Assembly (NCBI GenBank): GCA_013812655.1
Contig: JACCTC010000261.1
Coordinates: forward strand, 1 to 33,019
Direction of reading: 5' to 3'
DNA length: 33,019 bases
Source: Deltaproteobacteria bacterium
Lineage (GTDB): Bacteria > Myxococcota_A > Polyangia > Haliangiales > Haliangiaceae
Shown piece by piece: positions 10,500 through 19,513 of the stretch (its first letter is position 1; every line of letters begins with the position of its first letter). The translations under genes were made by a program, and so were the position numbers. The notes under the pieces are model-generated. The model ran no database searches. It worked only from the letters and a program-made list of their open reading frames with translations, and was not told where the DNA came from.

Positions 10500-10598
10500 G
10501 ACCTTCGCGGTCGCGAGGCCAGACGGCCTCGCTCCCCTACGGTCAACTGTGACCTTCGCGGTCGCGAGGCCAGACGGCCTCGCTCCCCTACGGTCAAC
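10500..10598. repeat. Two tandem copies of a 48-bp repeat, each with an 8-bp hairpin
   Basis: The 48 bases at 10500-10547 are repeated identically at 10551-10598, a 51-bp period with a three-base spacer (TGT). Each copy contains a perfect hairpin, GCGAGGCC - loop AGAC - GGCCTCGC, at 10513-10532 and 10564-10583. The right copy includes the uppS stop codon (10594-10596), so the other copy looks like a duplication of the end of uppS plus its trailing sequence. The repeat sits in the transcribed gap between uppS and cdsA. Confidence 0.95.
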
Positions 10599-11340
10599 CT
10601 TCGAGGTCGAGATCCGAGGCGAGCTGCGCGCTCGTCAGCCCGAAGCGCCGCTCGCGTGCGGCGTACTGATCGAGGCACGTCTGCAGGTGCTCGCGACGGA
10701 AGTCGGGCCACTGCACGTCGATGAACACGAGCTCGGCGTACGCGATCTCCCAGAGCATGAAGTTCGAGATCCGCTGCTCGCCGCTCGTCCGGATCAGCAG
10801 GTCGACCGGCGGCAGCTGTGACGTCGGCAGGTACGACGCGAAGCGCTCGACGTCGACGTCGTCGGGCGCGAGCTTGCCGGCGACCGCGTCGCGCACCGCA
10901 TCACGGACCGCACGCGCGATCGATTCGCGACCGCCGTACGACAGCGCGAGCGTCAGCGTCATGCCGCGATGGTGGGCCGACGCCGCGCGCAGCTCGTCGA
11001 GTGGCTCCTTGACGATCGGAGGCAGGCGCTCGACATCACCGATCGCCTCGAGGCGGATCGCGTTGTCGAGGATCTCCGAACGCTCGTCGATCAAGAACTC
11101 GCGAAGCAGCTGCATCAATCCCGTGACCTCGTCGACCGGCCGCTGCCAGTTCTGCGACGAGAACGCGTAGAGCGTCAGCGCCTCGATGCCGAGCTGGCGC
11201 GACGCGCGCGTGATATCGCGGACCGAATCCGCTCCAGCGCGATGGCCCTCGAGGCGCGGCCGACCCTGGCGCTGTGCCCAGCGGCCGTTGCCATCCATGA
11301 TGATGCCGACGTGGCGCGGAAGGTTTCGAGGCTCGGTCAT
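10594..11340 (-). CDS. uppS: Undecaprenyl diphosphate synthase (cis-prenyltransferase)
   Basis: This 248-residue cytoplasmic enzyme extends farnesyl diphosphate with isopentenyl units to make the C55 lipid carrier for peptidoglycan and surface polysaccharide. The signature motifs are intact: HVGIIMDGNGRWA with the catalytic Asp, GHRAGADSVRDI, LTLYAFSSQNW, and DLLIRTSGEQRISNFMLWE...AYAELVF with the second magnesium-binding region. ATG 11340 gives the usual family start (MTEPRNLPRHVG); the open frame upstream to 11700 lies antisense to pspA and is not coding. cdsA follows downstream across a tandem hairpin repeat whose right copy contains the uppS stop codon. uppS is divergent from pspA. Confidence 0.95.
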   Translation of the reverse strand: MTEPRNLPRHVGIIMDGNGRWAQRQGRPRLEGHRAGADSVRDITRASRQLGIEALTLYAFSSQNWQRPVDEVTGLMQLLREFLIDERSEILDNAIRLEAIGDVERLPPIVKEPLDELRAASAHHRGMTLTLALSYGGRESIARAVRDAVRDAVAGKLAPDDVDVERFASYLPTSQLPPVDLLIRTSGEQRISNFMLWEIAYAELVFIDVQWPDFRREHLQTCLDQYAARERRFGLTSAQLASDLDLEG

Positions 11341-11379
11341 CGACGGCGTTGCCGGCTCGTAGCACGTCGGGCGCGAGCG

Positions 11380-11408
11380 TTGCAACGACACCATTGATCC
11401 CGTACGCT
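11380..11408 (+). promoter_or_regulatory. Predicted pspA promoter TTGCAA-N17-TACGCT
   Basis: TTGCAA (11380-11385) and TACGCT (11403-11408) are spaced by exactly 17 bp. The -10 ends two bases before ATG 11411 but 11 bases before ATG 11420, so the second ATG is the better start. No upstream sigma54 site (GG-N10-GC) was recognised by eye, unlike the enterobacterial psp operon. Confidence 0.6.
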
Positions 11409-11419
11409 CGATGGAAGCC

Positions 11420-12283
<864 letters not shown>

Positions 12284-12408
12284 GTCGTTCCAGCACGGCG
12301 GCCGTGAACGCGGTGCCACGATCAGGGTGAGCGAGGGCGTAGTTTCGACGGGTTTGTCGTCGCCGAGGTCATGGCGACCACGGCCCTACGCTTGCAACCT
12401 CGCTGGGC

Positions 12409-13455
12409 ATGCCCCGTCGTCTTTCCCGTCTGGCTGGCCTGCTGGTCCTGCTGCTGGGGAGCGCCGCACTCGCCGAGGCGCCGCCCGAGGTGGCGAATCC
12501 TCCTGAATCCGCACCGGAATCCGAGGAAGCGGCTCCCGCGCCGCGACCCGTGCCGGCCCGCACCAAGATCCCGTACCGGGTGGTGAAGATCCTGTCGGAC
12601 AGTGAACAGGCGCTGCTGTTCGACAAGCATCAGGGCAGACATGTCCTGGTCGAGGTCGGCGAGGAGATCGGCGACTACACGGTCGACGCCATCGACGAGG
12701 ACGAGGTCACGCTGACCGGCAACGAGGCGCAGATCGTCGTGCTTGCAGCTCCCGAGCGCCCACATCGTGCAGGCAAGGACCGGCCGGTGAGGGCCGCCGC
12801 GGCCAAGCGAACCTCGGACGTCTCGTCGGCGCCCCCAGCGCCCCAGGATCCGTACGGCGAGCACGTCGTCTCCGAGGCGGACGTTCGCAGCGTCAGCGCG
12901 GCCGGCTTCGCGGTCGAGGACCCGTACGAGACCACTCCGGCCGCACCGCCCGCAGGGCCGACGGCACCGGCATCGCCGGATCCGGCTCCGGCGGTGCCGT
13001 CGACTGGACCGTCGACCTCGCCGAGCTGGGATGGGGCGCCTGCGCCGACGACGACGACGACCACGCCGGCACCGACGACCGCGCCCGCACTGACGACCAC
13101 GCCAGCACCGACGACCACGCCAGCACCGGCTGATGCCGTGCCGGCCGGCCCGCTGGCGATCAAGCTCGCTCGCAAGGACGTCGATGCCGCGCTCGCCGAT
13201 TTCGGTGCCCTCGCGAGCTCGATCAGCGCCGCCTTCACGCCCGGCGGCCTGCGGCTCGACGCCGTGACAGAGGGGACGATCTTCACGAAGGCCGGCCTGC
13301 GGACCGGCGATGTGATCGTCTCGGTCGACGGCAAGCCGCTGCGCTCGCTCGACGACGCCGCGGACCTCTACGCCCGCGCGTCGACCACGAAGGTGGCAAC
13401 GCTGGCCGTGCTCCGCGCCGGCAAGCCGCTCGTGCTACGGGTCGCGATCCAGTAG
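12409..13455 (+). CDS. Exported GspC-like protein with C-terminal PDZ domain
   Basis: This 348-residue protein has a cleavable-looking signal peptide (MPRRLSRLAGLLVLLLGSAALAEA). A domain at about 50-115 (PYRVVKILSDSEQALLFD...VEVGEEIGDYTVDAIDEDEVTL) resembles the homology region of type II secretion protein GspC/PilP. A long Pro/Thr/Ala linker follows, with runs of Thr and repeated TTTPAPTT units at about 205-242. The last 100 residues form a PDZ-type domain (GGLRLDAVTEGTIFTKAGLRTGDVIVSVDGKPL). GspC links inner- and outer-membrane parts of type II secretion, but it normally has an uncleaved membrane anchor and is next to other gsp genes; neither is seen here. The role is therefore open: a secretion accessory or a separate periplasmic scaffold. 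Confidence 0.75.
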   Translation: MPRRLSRLAGLLVLLLGSAALAEAPPEVANPPESAPESEEAAPAPRPVPARTKIPYRVVKILSDSEQALLFDKHQGRHVLVEVGEEIGDYTVDAIDEDEVTLTGNEAQIVVLAAPERPHRAGKDRPVRAAAAKRTSDVSSAPPAPQDPYGEHVVSEADVRSVSAAGFAVEDPYETTPAAPPAGPTAPASPDPAPAVPSTGPSTSPSWDGAPAPTTTTTTPAPTTAPALTTTPAPTTTPAPADAVPAGPLAIKLARKDVDAALADFGALASSISAAFTPGGLRLDAVTEGTIFTKAGLRTGDVIVSVDGKPLRSLDDAADLYARASTTKVATLAVLRAGKPLVLRVAIQ

Positions 13456-13502
13456 ACCGCCCAAAAGGCGCGCATTTCCGGGCAGTGGTTTACGATGAGT
13501 CC

Positions 13503-14135
13503 GTGGGAGCGGTACGGCTCGAGCTTCGACTGGGCAGCCAGGCGGAGTGGATCAAGATCTTCGATCCACGGGACTGGACCGTGTTCGTCCCGACGCCCGA
13601 GCGCGCCGAGAACGGCTCGACGGTCCACATCGATCTCGACGTCGGCGGCTGGCTCGTCACCCTGCGCGGCGCGGTCGTCGGCCAGCGGGAATCACCCGCC
13701 GGCCTCGTGGTCGCCCTCGGTGGCGCCGAGCGCGACAAGATCAACTACCTCAACGGCTTCGTCCGTGGCGGCCTCCTGAACCTGCGCGAGAAGCGCCGGC
13801 TGCCGATCCGCCTGCAAGTGACCTACGGCGCCATCGAGGGCCCGGCGACCACGTTCACGAAGGACATCAACGAGGAGGGCCTCTTCCTCTTCACCGACAA
13901 GCCGCTGCCCGAGACCTCGCAGATCCACATGCTGGTCACGGTTCCGGGCAAGCCGCAGCCGCTGTCGCTGATGGGCAAGGTCTCGCACACGATCGTCAAG
14001 CAGGACGACGAGGCACCCGGGATGGGCGTCGTCTTCGAGTGCGACGACAGCCAGCGCCAGGAGCTCGTCTCGATCGTCAGGGATCTCGAGGCGCAGCTCA
14101 ACGACGGCAAGCTCCCGGTCAACGTCGTCGAGTGA
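13503..14135 (+). CDS. PilZ-domain protein
   Basis: This protein of about 210 residues has an N-terminal beta-rich domain (1-95) of the YcgR-N/PilZ-like type and a C-terminal PilZ domain from about residue 98. PilZ features are REKRRLPIRLQVTYG, which supplies the arginine pair, FTKDINEEGLFLFTD, where the usual D/N-x-S-x-x-G motif has Glu for Ser, and PGMGVVFE. The altered second motif means c-di-GMP binding may be weak or lost. GTG 13503 was chosen because TACGAT (13491-13496) lies six bases before it; GTG 13485 would add six residues but leaves no room for the promoter. It follows the GspC-like gene by 47 bp and probably has its own transcript. Confidence 0.85.
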   Translation: MGAVRLELRLGSQAEWIKIFDPRDWTVFVPTPERAENGSTVHIDLDVGGWLVTLRGAVVGQRESPAGLVVALGGAERDKINYLNGFVRGGLLNLREKRRLPIRLQVTYGAIEGPATTFTKDINEEGLFLFTDKPLPETSQIHMLVTVPGKPQPLSLMGKVSHTIVKQDDEAPGMGVVFECDDSQRQELVSIVRDLEAQLNDGKLPVNVVE

Positions 14136-14176
14136 CCAGCTGGCGGCTGTGCAATGGGTCGAATTAGACTCCGACC

Positions 14177-14749
14177 ATGACGATCCTCACCGGCGTCCTG
14201 ACAGCGACGAGCTTCGGTACGATGGTGGCCTGCGCTTCCGCGCCCGCACCTGCAACCACGCCCGCCACACCAGCCACGCCAGATCAGGCCGCCGCTCCGG
14301 CGCGCGAGCAACTCGGGTTCATCGCCGGGACGTGGAACTTCGAAGGCACGATGGGCACCACCCCCTTGGTCTTCCACGAGGTCTGCACCTGGATCGACGG
14401 CGGGTTTCATCTCCAGTGCGCGACAGGCGGGACGCAGGACGGCTTCAGCCTGCTCGGATACCAGGCTGACGCCGGCGTGTACACGCACTACAACATCGGC
14501 GCCGACGGTCGAGCGCACGCTCTCACAGGGCGGATCGTCGGCTCGGAGTGGATCTGGACAGGCCAGTCGACGAAGGATGGCAAGCCGCGCACCGACCGCG
14601 TGACGATGACGCCTGTGTCGGCCGACGAGTTCAAGTTCCGGTTCGAGCGGTCGGTGGACGGCGCGGCGTGGACCACCAGACTCAGCGGGACCTATCGCCG
14701 AGGACCTGCGCCGCCTGCGCCGCCTGTGCCGCCTGCGCCGACGAAGTAG
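14177..14749 (+). CDS. DUF1579-like lipoprotein
   Basis: This 190-residue protein has a short hydrophobic leader (MTILTGVLTATSFGTMVAC) with Cys19 in a weak lipobox (TMVAC), then an Ala/Pro/Thr spacer. The following domain has the DUF1579 look (LGFIAGTWNFEGTM...TWIDGGFHLQC...GYQADAGVYTHYNIG...GSEWIWTG...DEFKFRFERSVDG.AWTTRLSGTYRR), a lipocalin-like beta barrel of unknown ligand. The C-terminus is a run of Pro/Ala. A TAGACT hexamer (14165-14170) six bases before the ATG suggests a leaderless transcript. Location is probably periplasmic or membrane attached. Its function is unknown. Confidence 0.75.
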   Translation: MTILTGVLTATSFGTMVACASAPAPATTPATPATPDQAAAPAREQLGFIAGTWNFEGTMGTTPLVFHEVCTWIDGGFHLQCATGGTQDGFSLLGYQADAGVYTHYNIGADGRAHALTGRIVGSEWIWTGQSTKDGKPRTDRVTMTPVSADEFKFRFERSVDGAAWTTRLSGTYRRGPAPPAPPVPPAPTK

Positions 14750-14836
14750 CGCCGCAGGCCGTAACATTGCGCGATCACACGGGGGGTGGCACCGTGTGAC
14801 GTGGCGCGACGCCCGCGAGCAGCTCCGATTGCCTCG

Positions 14837-15820
14837 GTGACGTGGCGCGACGGCGTCCACCTCACCGGGACGCCGATCTGGTGCGATGCGCGACGGCGAC
14901 GGGACGTCTGCTTCGTGTCGTCGGCGGATCGCGTCGGCCGGACCGGGCACGGCCAGCTGATCGGGTCGCCGCTGACGCTCGCGCTGCTCGGTGCGGCCAC
15001 CGGCGGTCACCTCGGGGTTCCGCTGCACCGCCGGTTCACGCTCGGCACCGTGCGGCTCGAGCTGATCGCGTCGGGACGCGGGCCCGGCGCCGCGGCGCTC
15101 CACGTCGACATCACCGGCAAGAGCGTGCTCTACGCGGGGCCGATCCGCACCGACGTGCCGAACGCGGGTGGCATCGCGCCGGCCGAGGTCCGCGCATGTG
15201 ACGCGCTCGTGGTGGCGGCGCCGTTCGGCGCGGAGCACCACATCTTCCCGCCGCTCGCCGACACCATCGACCAGCTGATCGCGTGGATCGGCGCCGAGCT
15301 CGCGGTCGATCGCCGGCCGGTGTTGCTCGTCGACAGCGTGCTCGACGGCCTCGAGGTCGCGACCTGCCTCGCTGCGGCGAATATCGCCGTTGCGGGTGCA
15401 CGCATGTTTCGCGATGCATGCGCGCGCGCGACCGAGCTGACGGCCGATGGCATCCCGATCGCCGGGGCGCCTGCGTCTGCGCTGCCTGCGATCGCCGCGC
15501 CGGGCCGCGAGCCGCGCGCGATGCTGTGGCTCGACGCCGACCGGACCGGACTGCATCGCGCGATGGGCGATCGGCCGCACGCGGTCGCGGTGGTATCGGG
15601 GCGGATTCTCGACGGTGCGCACGTCGCCGACATGCTGTTTGCGTGGCCGCATGCGGCGGGACGCGCCGAGCTGCTCGCGTGGATCGAATCGGCGAACGCC
15701 CCCGAGGTGTTCGTCACCGGCGCGGCCGCCGAACCGATCGCGCGGGTGCTCGGTCCGCGTGCGCGCGTGATCGGCCCACCCCACCAGATGCCGCTGTTCT
15801 CGCGCGAGGCGCTGCCGTGA
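14837..15820 (+). CDS. Catalytically degenerate metallo-beta-lactamase nuclease homologue
   Basis: This protein of about 327 residues aligns by eye with the MBL-fold exonucleases related to mRNA 3'-end-processing and DNA-ligase-associated nucleases. The alignable stretches are CFVSSADRVGRTGHGQLIGSP, where the family has THAHADHARPGHGRYLATP, LIASGRGPGAAALHV, where it has PAGHVLGSAQV, and VLYAGPIRTDV, where it has a VVTGDYK-type strand. All metal ligands in these motifs (HxHxDH, GH, GD) are replaced. ACDALVVAAPFG...FPP and PVLLVDSVLDGLEVATCLAA match later conserved parts. The protein is therefore probably a non-nuclease. The frame is open to GTG 14786; GTG 14837 fits the domain start better. 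It overlaps the next gene by four bases (GTGA). The homology is inferred without a search. Confidence 0.6.
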   Translation: MTWRDGVHLTGTPIWCDARRRRDVCFVSSADRVGRTGHGQLIGSPLTLALLGAATGGHLGVPLHRRFTLGTVRLELIASGRGPGAAALHVDITGKSVLYAGPIRTDVPNAGGIAPAEVRACDALVVAAPFGAEHHIFPPLADTIDQLIAWIGAELAVDRRPVLLVDSVLDGLEVATCLAAANIAVAGARMFRDACARATELTADGIPIAGAPASALPAIAAPGREPRAMLWLDADRTGLHRAMGDRPHAVAVVSGRILDGAHVADMLFAWPHAAGRAELLAWIESANAPEVFVTGAAAEPIARVLGPRARVIGPPHQMPLFSREALP

Positions 15821-17958
15821 ACCGCGTGATCGTCGGCAATCGCCGCGATCACGGATGGTGGTGGAAGCTTCCTGTGCTCGCGGTGATCTGGCTCGCGATC
15901 GCGCTGCCGATCATCGCCGGGCTCGTCGTGACGCACACGCTGCGGACCTGGGCGCGCGATCTGCCTGACGTGCCCGACCTCGCGGCGTGGCGCGCCCATG
16001 CACCGCAGACGACGCGCATGCTCGCCGCCGATGGCTCGCACCTCGCGGAGTTGCCGTTCGAGCAGGGCAAGGCGGTCGGCCACCGCACGTTCGTCGCGCT
16101 CGATCGGATGCCGCTTCACCTCGTGCTGGCGGTGCTCGCCGCCGAGGACGTCCGCTTCCAGCGCCATCGCGGCGTCGACTACCAGTCGATCGTGCGCGCG
16201 GCGTTGGCGAACTATCGCGCGGAGCGCGTCGTCGAGGGCGCGTCGACGATCACCCAGCAGGTCGCGCGAAATCTGTTGCCCGACGAGATCGGCAACGAGC
16301 GCAGCGCGCGCCGCAAGGTCCGCGAGGTGTTGCTCGCGCGCCAGATCGAGCGCCGATGGTCCAAGCGCGAGGTGCTCGAGACGTATCTCGCCCTCGTGTT
16401 CCTCGGCCAGGGCTCGTACGGGATGGTCGCAGCGTCGCGCGCGTACTTCGATCGCGAGGTCGACGAGATCGATCTGCCCGAGGCCGCGCTGCTCGCCGGC
16501 ATGATCCAGGCGCCGGCGCGGCTCGACCCCTATCACCACCCCGAGCGCGCGAAGGCCCGCCGCGACGAGATCCTCGCGCGCATGCTCCGCGCCGGCTTGA
16601 TCGACGAGCCGACGCGCGCGCAGGCCGTCGCCACGCCGATCGCGCTGCGGCGTCCGCGCCCGAGCTACGGCACGCGCGTGCCCTGGTACACCGAGCAAGT
16701 CCGCGGGCTGATCGATGGCGCGTTACCGGAGGAGCTCGAGCGCGGCGGCCTGACGATCGAGACCGCGGCGCTGCCAGCGCTCGGCACCCAGCTGCAACGC
16801 GATGCCGTCTCGCACGCCGACCGGTGGGGCAAGGCGCAGGTCGCGGCCCTCGTCTGGGATCACCGCACGGGCTACGTCGAGGCGCTCGTCGGTGGCCGCG
16901 ACTGGGGTCCCGATCGATTCAATCGCGTGCGGCAGAGCTGCCGGCAACCCGGCTCGGTCTGGAAGCCGCTCGTCTACGGCGCCGCGCTCGACGCCGCCGC
17001 GATCACGCCAGGCACCGCGCTCCGCGACGCGCCGATCGCCGAGTACGACGAGGTGACCAACGTCCACTGGAAGCCGAGGTCGGGAAACCGGTTTCGTGGC
17101 TTCGTGCTCGCGCAGGATGCGTTCGCAGCGTCGCTCAACGCGCCCGCGATCGATGTCCTCGGTTACGTCGGCACGCCATCGGTGATCGCATTCGCTCGCC
17201 GGCTCGGCATCACGAGCGTCATCGCCGATGTCAGGCCGATGGCGCTCGGCGCGTCGTGCGTGAAGCCGCTCGAGCTCGCGCGCGCGTACGCGGTAGTCGC
17301 CCGGCGCGGCTGGTCGATCGCGCCGCGGTTCGCGGTGCGCGTGCGGCGCGATACCGAGGTGCTGTTCGACGCTGCGGTGCCCGAGGATCCATGGCTCGAC
17401 CCCGCGCGCCGGTTCGATCGGTTCGCCGCGACCGCCGGGACCGATCCGGACGAGCGGGTCTCCGCGACCGGCGGCCAGGTCCTCGACGAGCGTGTCGCGT
17501 TTCAGCTCCAGGACATGATGGCCGCCGTGGTCCAGCGCGGGACCGCCAGCGATGCGCGCGCGCTCGGCCGGCCCGCGGCGGGCAAGACCGGCACGACCAA
17601 CGACAACACCGACGCGTGGTTCATCGGCTTCACCGGGCGCGCGCTCGCGATGGTGTGGCTCGGCTTCGACGACCCATCGAAGAAGCTCGGGAAGGAGGGC
17701 GATGGCGCGCACGCCGCCCTGCCGTTGTGGATGCGAGCGATTCGCAGCAGCGAGGGCAACCGGCGCGTGGTTCCCCTGCCCGGCGCACCGCCTGCGGGCC
17801 TCGAGCGGGTCACCATCGATCGCGAGTCCGGCCTGTTATCGGCCCCTGGCACGCCCGGGCTCGCGCTGTGGCTCCGCACGGGCACTGCGCCTACCGAAGT
17901 GTCGGGCCAACCCGGCACGTCCTCGACTGATTTCGGCCGATCCGCGCGCGAGTTTTGA
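15817..17958 (+). CDS. Class A penicillin-binding protein (glycosyltransferase/transpeptidase)
   Basis: This 713-residue bifunctional enzyme polymerises and cross-links peptidoglycan at the inner membrane. One transmembrane helix lies at about 15-45 (WKLPVLAVIWLAIALPIIAGLVV). The GT51 domain carries the catalytic Glu110 in EDVRFQRHRGVD and then GASTITQQVARNLL and the RKVREVLLARQIE helix. The transpeptidase domain has the nucleophile Ser380 in SVWK, SLN at 439-441 and KTG at 590-592. All active-site motifs are intact, so it should be a functional penicillin target. It starts at GTG 15817, overlapping the degenerate nuclease-like gene, so expression of the two is coupled. It is shorter than E. 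coli PBP1a and lacks the large extra domains. Confidence 0.93.
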   Translation: MNRVIVGNRRDHGWWWKLPVLAVIWLAIALPIIAGLVVTHTLRTWARDLPDVPDLAAWRAHAPQTTRMLAADGSHLAELPFEQGKAVGHRTFVALDRMPLHLVLAVLAAEDVRFQRHRGVDYQSIVRAALANYRAERVVEGASTITQQVARNLLPDEIGNERSARRKVREVLLARQIERRWSKREVLETYLALVFLGQGSYGMVAASRAYFDREVDEIDLPEAALLAGMIQAPARLDPYHHPERAKARRDEILARMLRAGLIDEPTRAQAVATPIALRRPRPSYGTRVPWYTEQVRGLIDGALPEELERGGLTIETAALPALGTQLQRDAVSHADRWGKAQVAALVWDHRTGYVEALVGGRDWGPDRFNRVRQSCRQPGSVWKPLVYGAALDAAAITPGTALRDAPIAEYDEVTNVHWKPRSGNRFRGFVLAQDAFAASLNAPAIDVLGYVGTPSVIAFARRLGITSVIADVRPMALGASCVKPLELARAYAVVARRGWSIAPRFAVRVRRDTEVLFDAAVPEDPWLDPARRFDRFAATAGTDPDERVSATGGQVLDERVAFQLQDMMAAVVQRGTASDARALGRPAAGKTGTTNDNTDAWFIGFTGRALAMVWLGFDDPSKKLGKEGDGAHAALPLWMRAIRSSEGNRRVVPLPGAPPAGLERVTIDRESGLLSAPGTPGLALWLRTGTAPTEVSGQPGTSSTDFGRSAREF

Positions 17959-18008
17959 CCCGAGACACCGCGGGGCACGACCGCAGGCGGGTGGTATGCT
18001 CCGCGAGC

Positions 18009-18563
18009 ATGTTTGGCATGGGCGGCAGCGAGATCATCGTGATCTTGATCGTGGCCCTGCTGTTCCTCGGTCCGGACAAGCTTCCGGGTGCCGCGAAGAC
18101 GATCAGCAAGGGCATACGCGACATCAAGAAGCAGTCGCGTGCGCTCCAGCAGCAGATCGAGGGTGACGAGCAGATCGGCGGCGCGATCCGCGATCTCAAG
18201 AGTGCGCTCCGCGGCGACGAAGCCCCGGTCCGCCCGAAGATCCGGCCGATCAAGCCGCGCAAGGAGCTTGGCGAGGCGGTCGCGGACGGCGCGGTCGGCG
18301 TGGGTGTGGCGGGGGACGAGGAAGCGGAGCACGCCGCGGCCGAAGCTGCAGCTGCGGCTTCGGCGGCGACCGGCGTTGCCAACGAATCGGGCGATGCCGG
18401 TGATGTCGTGGCATCGCTCGAGCACGTCGAGATTACTTCTCGGCCCAGCCTGACGATGCCACCGATGGCAGGCGAGCCCGGCGAGGTCTCGGATCCGGTC
18501 GACGATGCCGAGCTCGCGGCGATGGTGAAGCCCGCGCCTGGAACGATCGCCAAGGGCAGCTGA
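18009..18563 (+). CDS. tatB: Sec-independent translocase TatB-type protein
   Basis: This 184-residue protein begins with the TatA/B hairpin: a short periplasmic start, one transmembrane helix (SEIIVILIVALLFLGPDKLPG), with Glu at residue 8 and the LGP hinge typical of TatB, followed by an amphipathic helix (AKTISKGIRDIKKQSRALQQQ). The rest is a long, poorly conserved Ala/Glu/Asp-rich tail. TatB and TatC form the receptor for twin-arginine signal peptides at the inner membrane. tatC starts one base after its stop. No tatA gene is in the window, so it is either elsewhere or this protein does both jobs. ATG 18009 was chosen because the family starts MFG and a TATGCT hexamer lies eight bases upstream. 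Confidence 0.88.
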   Translation: MFGMGGSEIIVILIVALLFLGPDKLPGAAKTISKGIRDIKKQSRALQQQIEGDEQIGGAIRDLKSALRGDEAPVRPKIRPIKPRKELGEAVADGAVGVGVAGDEEAEHAAAEAAAAASAATGVANESGDAGDVVASLEHVEITSRPSLTMPPMAGEPGEVSDPVDDAELAAMVKPAPGTIAKGS

Positions 18564-18564
18564 G

Positions 18565-19467
18565 ATGGCGAGCTCCGCGCGCCGCGATGACGAGCCGGCC
18601 CTGCCCGCCACCGAGGTCGAAGAGAGCCGGATGCCGTTCCTCGCGCACCTGCGCGAGCTGCGTGACCGCGTTCGCAACTCGGCGATCGCGTTCGTCCTCG
18701 CGTTCGGCATCTGCTTTTACTTCGCGCAGCAGATCTACGACTGGCTGCAGGTGCCGATCGCCGACGCGTGGGCGCAGCATCCGAAGCTGCCGCCCTTCAA
18801 GATGAACTTCGCGACGTTGACCGAGCCGTTCTGGGTCAACATGTCCGTCGCGCTGTGGGCGGGCATCTTCGTCGCCTCGCCGTTCATCTTTCATCAGATC
18901 TGGAAGTTCATCGCGCCCGGGCTCTACAAGCGCGAGCGCCGGCTCGGCATCGGCTTCGCGCTGTTCTCCGCGGTGTTCTTCGTCGGTGGCGCGCTGTTCT
19001 GCTACCACTTCGTGCTCGGCCGCATCTACGAGTTCCTCCTCGGCTACGCGAGCAAGGACACCGCACCCACGCTGATGCTCCAGGGCTACCTGGACCTCAC
19101 GCGCGACATGATGCTCGCGTTCGGCGCGGTCTTCGAGCTGCCGCTGTTCATCTACTTCCTCGCGCTCATAGGCATGGTCACGCACCGCGGGCTCTGGAAG
19201 TTCAACCGGTGGTTCGTCGTGATCGCGTTCATCGTCGGCGCGATCCTGACGCCGTCGCCCGACGTCGTGTCGCAGCTGCTGATGGCGACGCCGATGATCG
19301 TCCTTTACAACTTCTCGATCATCCTCGCGTGGACCGTCACGCGTAAGCGCGAGAAGGCTGCGTCCGAGCTTGCCGAGCGCGAGCGGATCGCCGACGAGGC
19401 CGAGCGTGCGAAGCGGCGGGCCCGCGGCGAGCCCGAAGTGGCGCCGGACGACGACGACGACGACTGA
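18565..19467 (+). CDS. tatC: Sec-independent protein translocase TatC
   Basis: This 300-residue protein is the core receptor of the twin-arginine export system. It has the family's N-terminal motif MPFLAHLRELRDR, the TEPFWVNM segment, IWKFIAPGLYKRERR and six hydrophobic helices. The conserved periplasmic and cytoplasmic loops are recognisable, including ALIGMVTHRGLWKFNRWF and FIVGAILTPSPDVVSQLLMA. A charged cytoplasmic tail of about 45 residues ends in a run of seven aspartates, which is longer than in E. coli TatC. The gene follows tatB with a one-base gap, and AAGG near the end of tatB could serve as its ribosome-binding site. Confidence 0.95.
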   Translation: MASSARRDDEPALPATEVEESRMPFLAHLRELRDRVRNSAIAFVLAFGICFYFAQQIYDWLQVPIADAWAQHPKLPPFKMNFATLTEPFWVNMSVALWAGIFVASPFIFHQIWKFIAPGLYKRERRLGIGFALFSAVFFVGGALFCYHFVLGRIYEFLLGYASKDTAPTLMLQGYLDLTRDMMLAFGAVFELPLFIYFLALIGMVTHRGLWKFNRWFVVIAFIVGAILTPSPDVVSQLLMATPMIVLYNFSIILAWTVTRKREKAASELAERERIADEAERAKRRARGEPEVAPDDDDDD

Positions 19468-19513
19468 GTGGCCGGTTCGCCAGCCGACCGCCGACCGATT
19501 CGCCGATCGCTCG

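Noticed and set aside
10500..10598. Tandem 48-bp repeat as a CRISPR or IS remnant
   Set aside because: The copies are separated by only three bases, with no spacers, no transposase and no target-site duplication.
17955..18000. TTGACC...TATGCT as a tatB promoter pair
   Set aside because: The spacing is 34 bp, far too long; only the TATGCT hexamer near the start is kept as a candidate -10.
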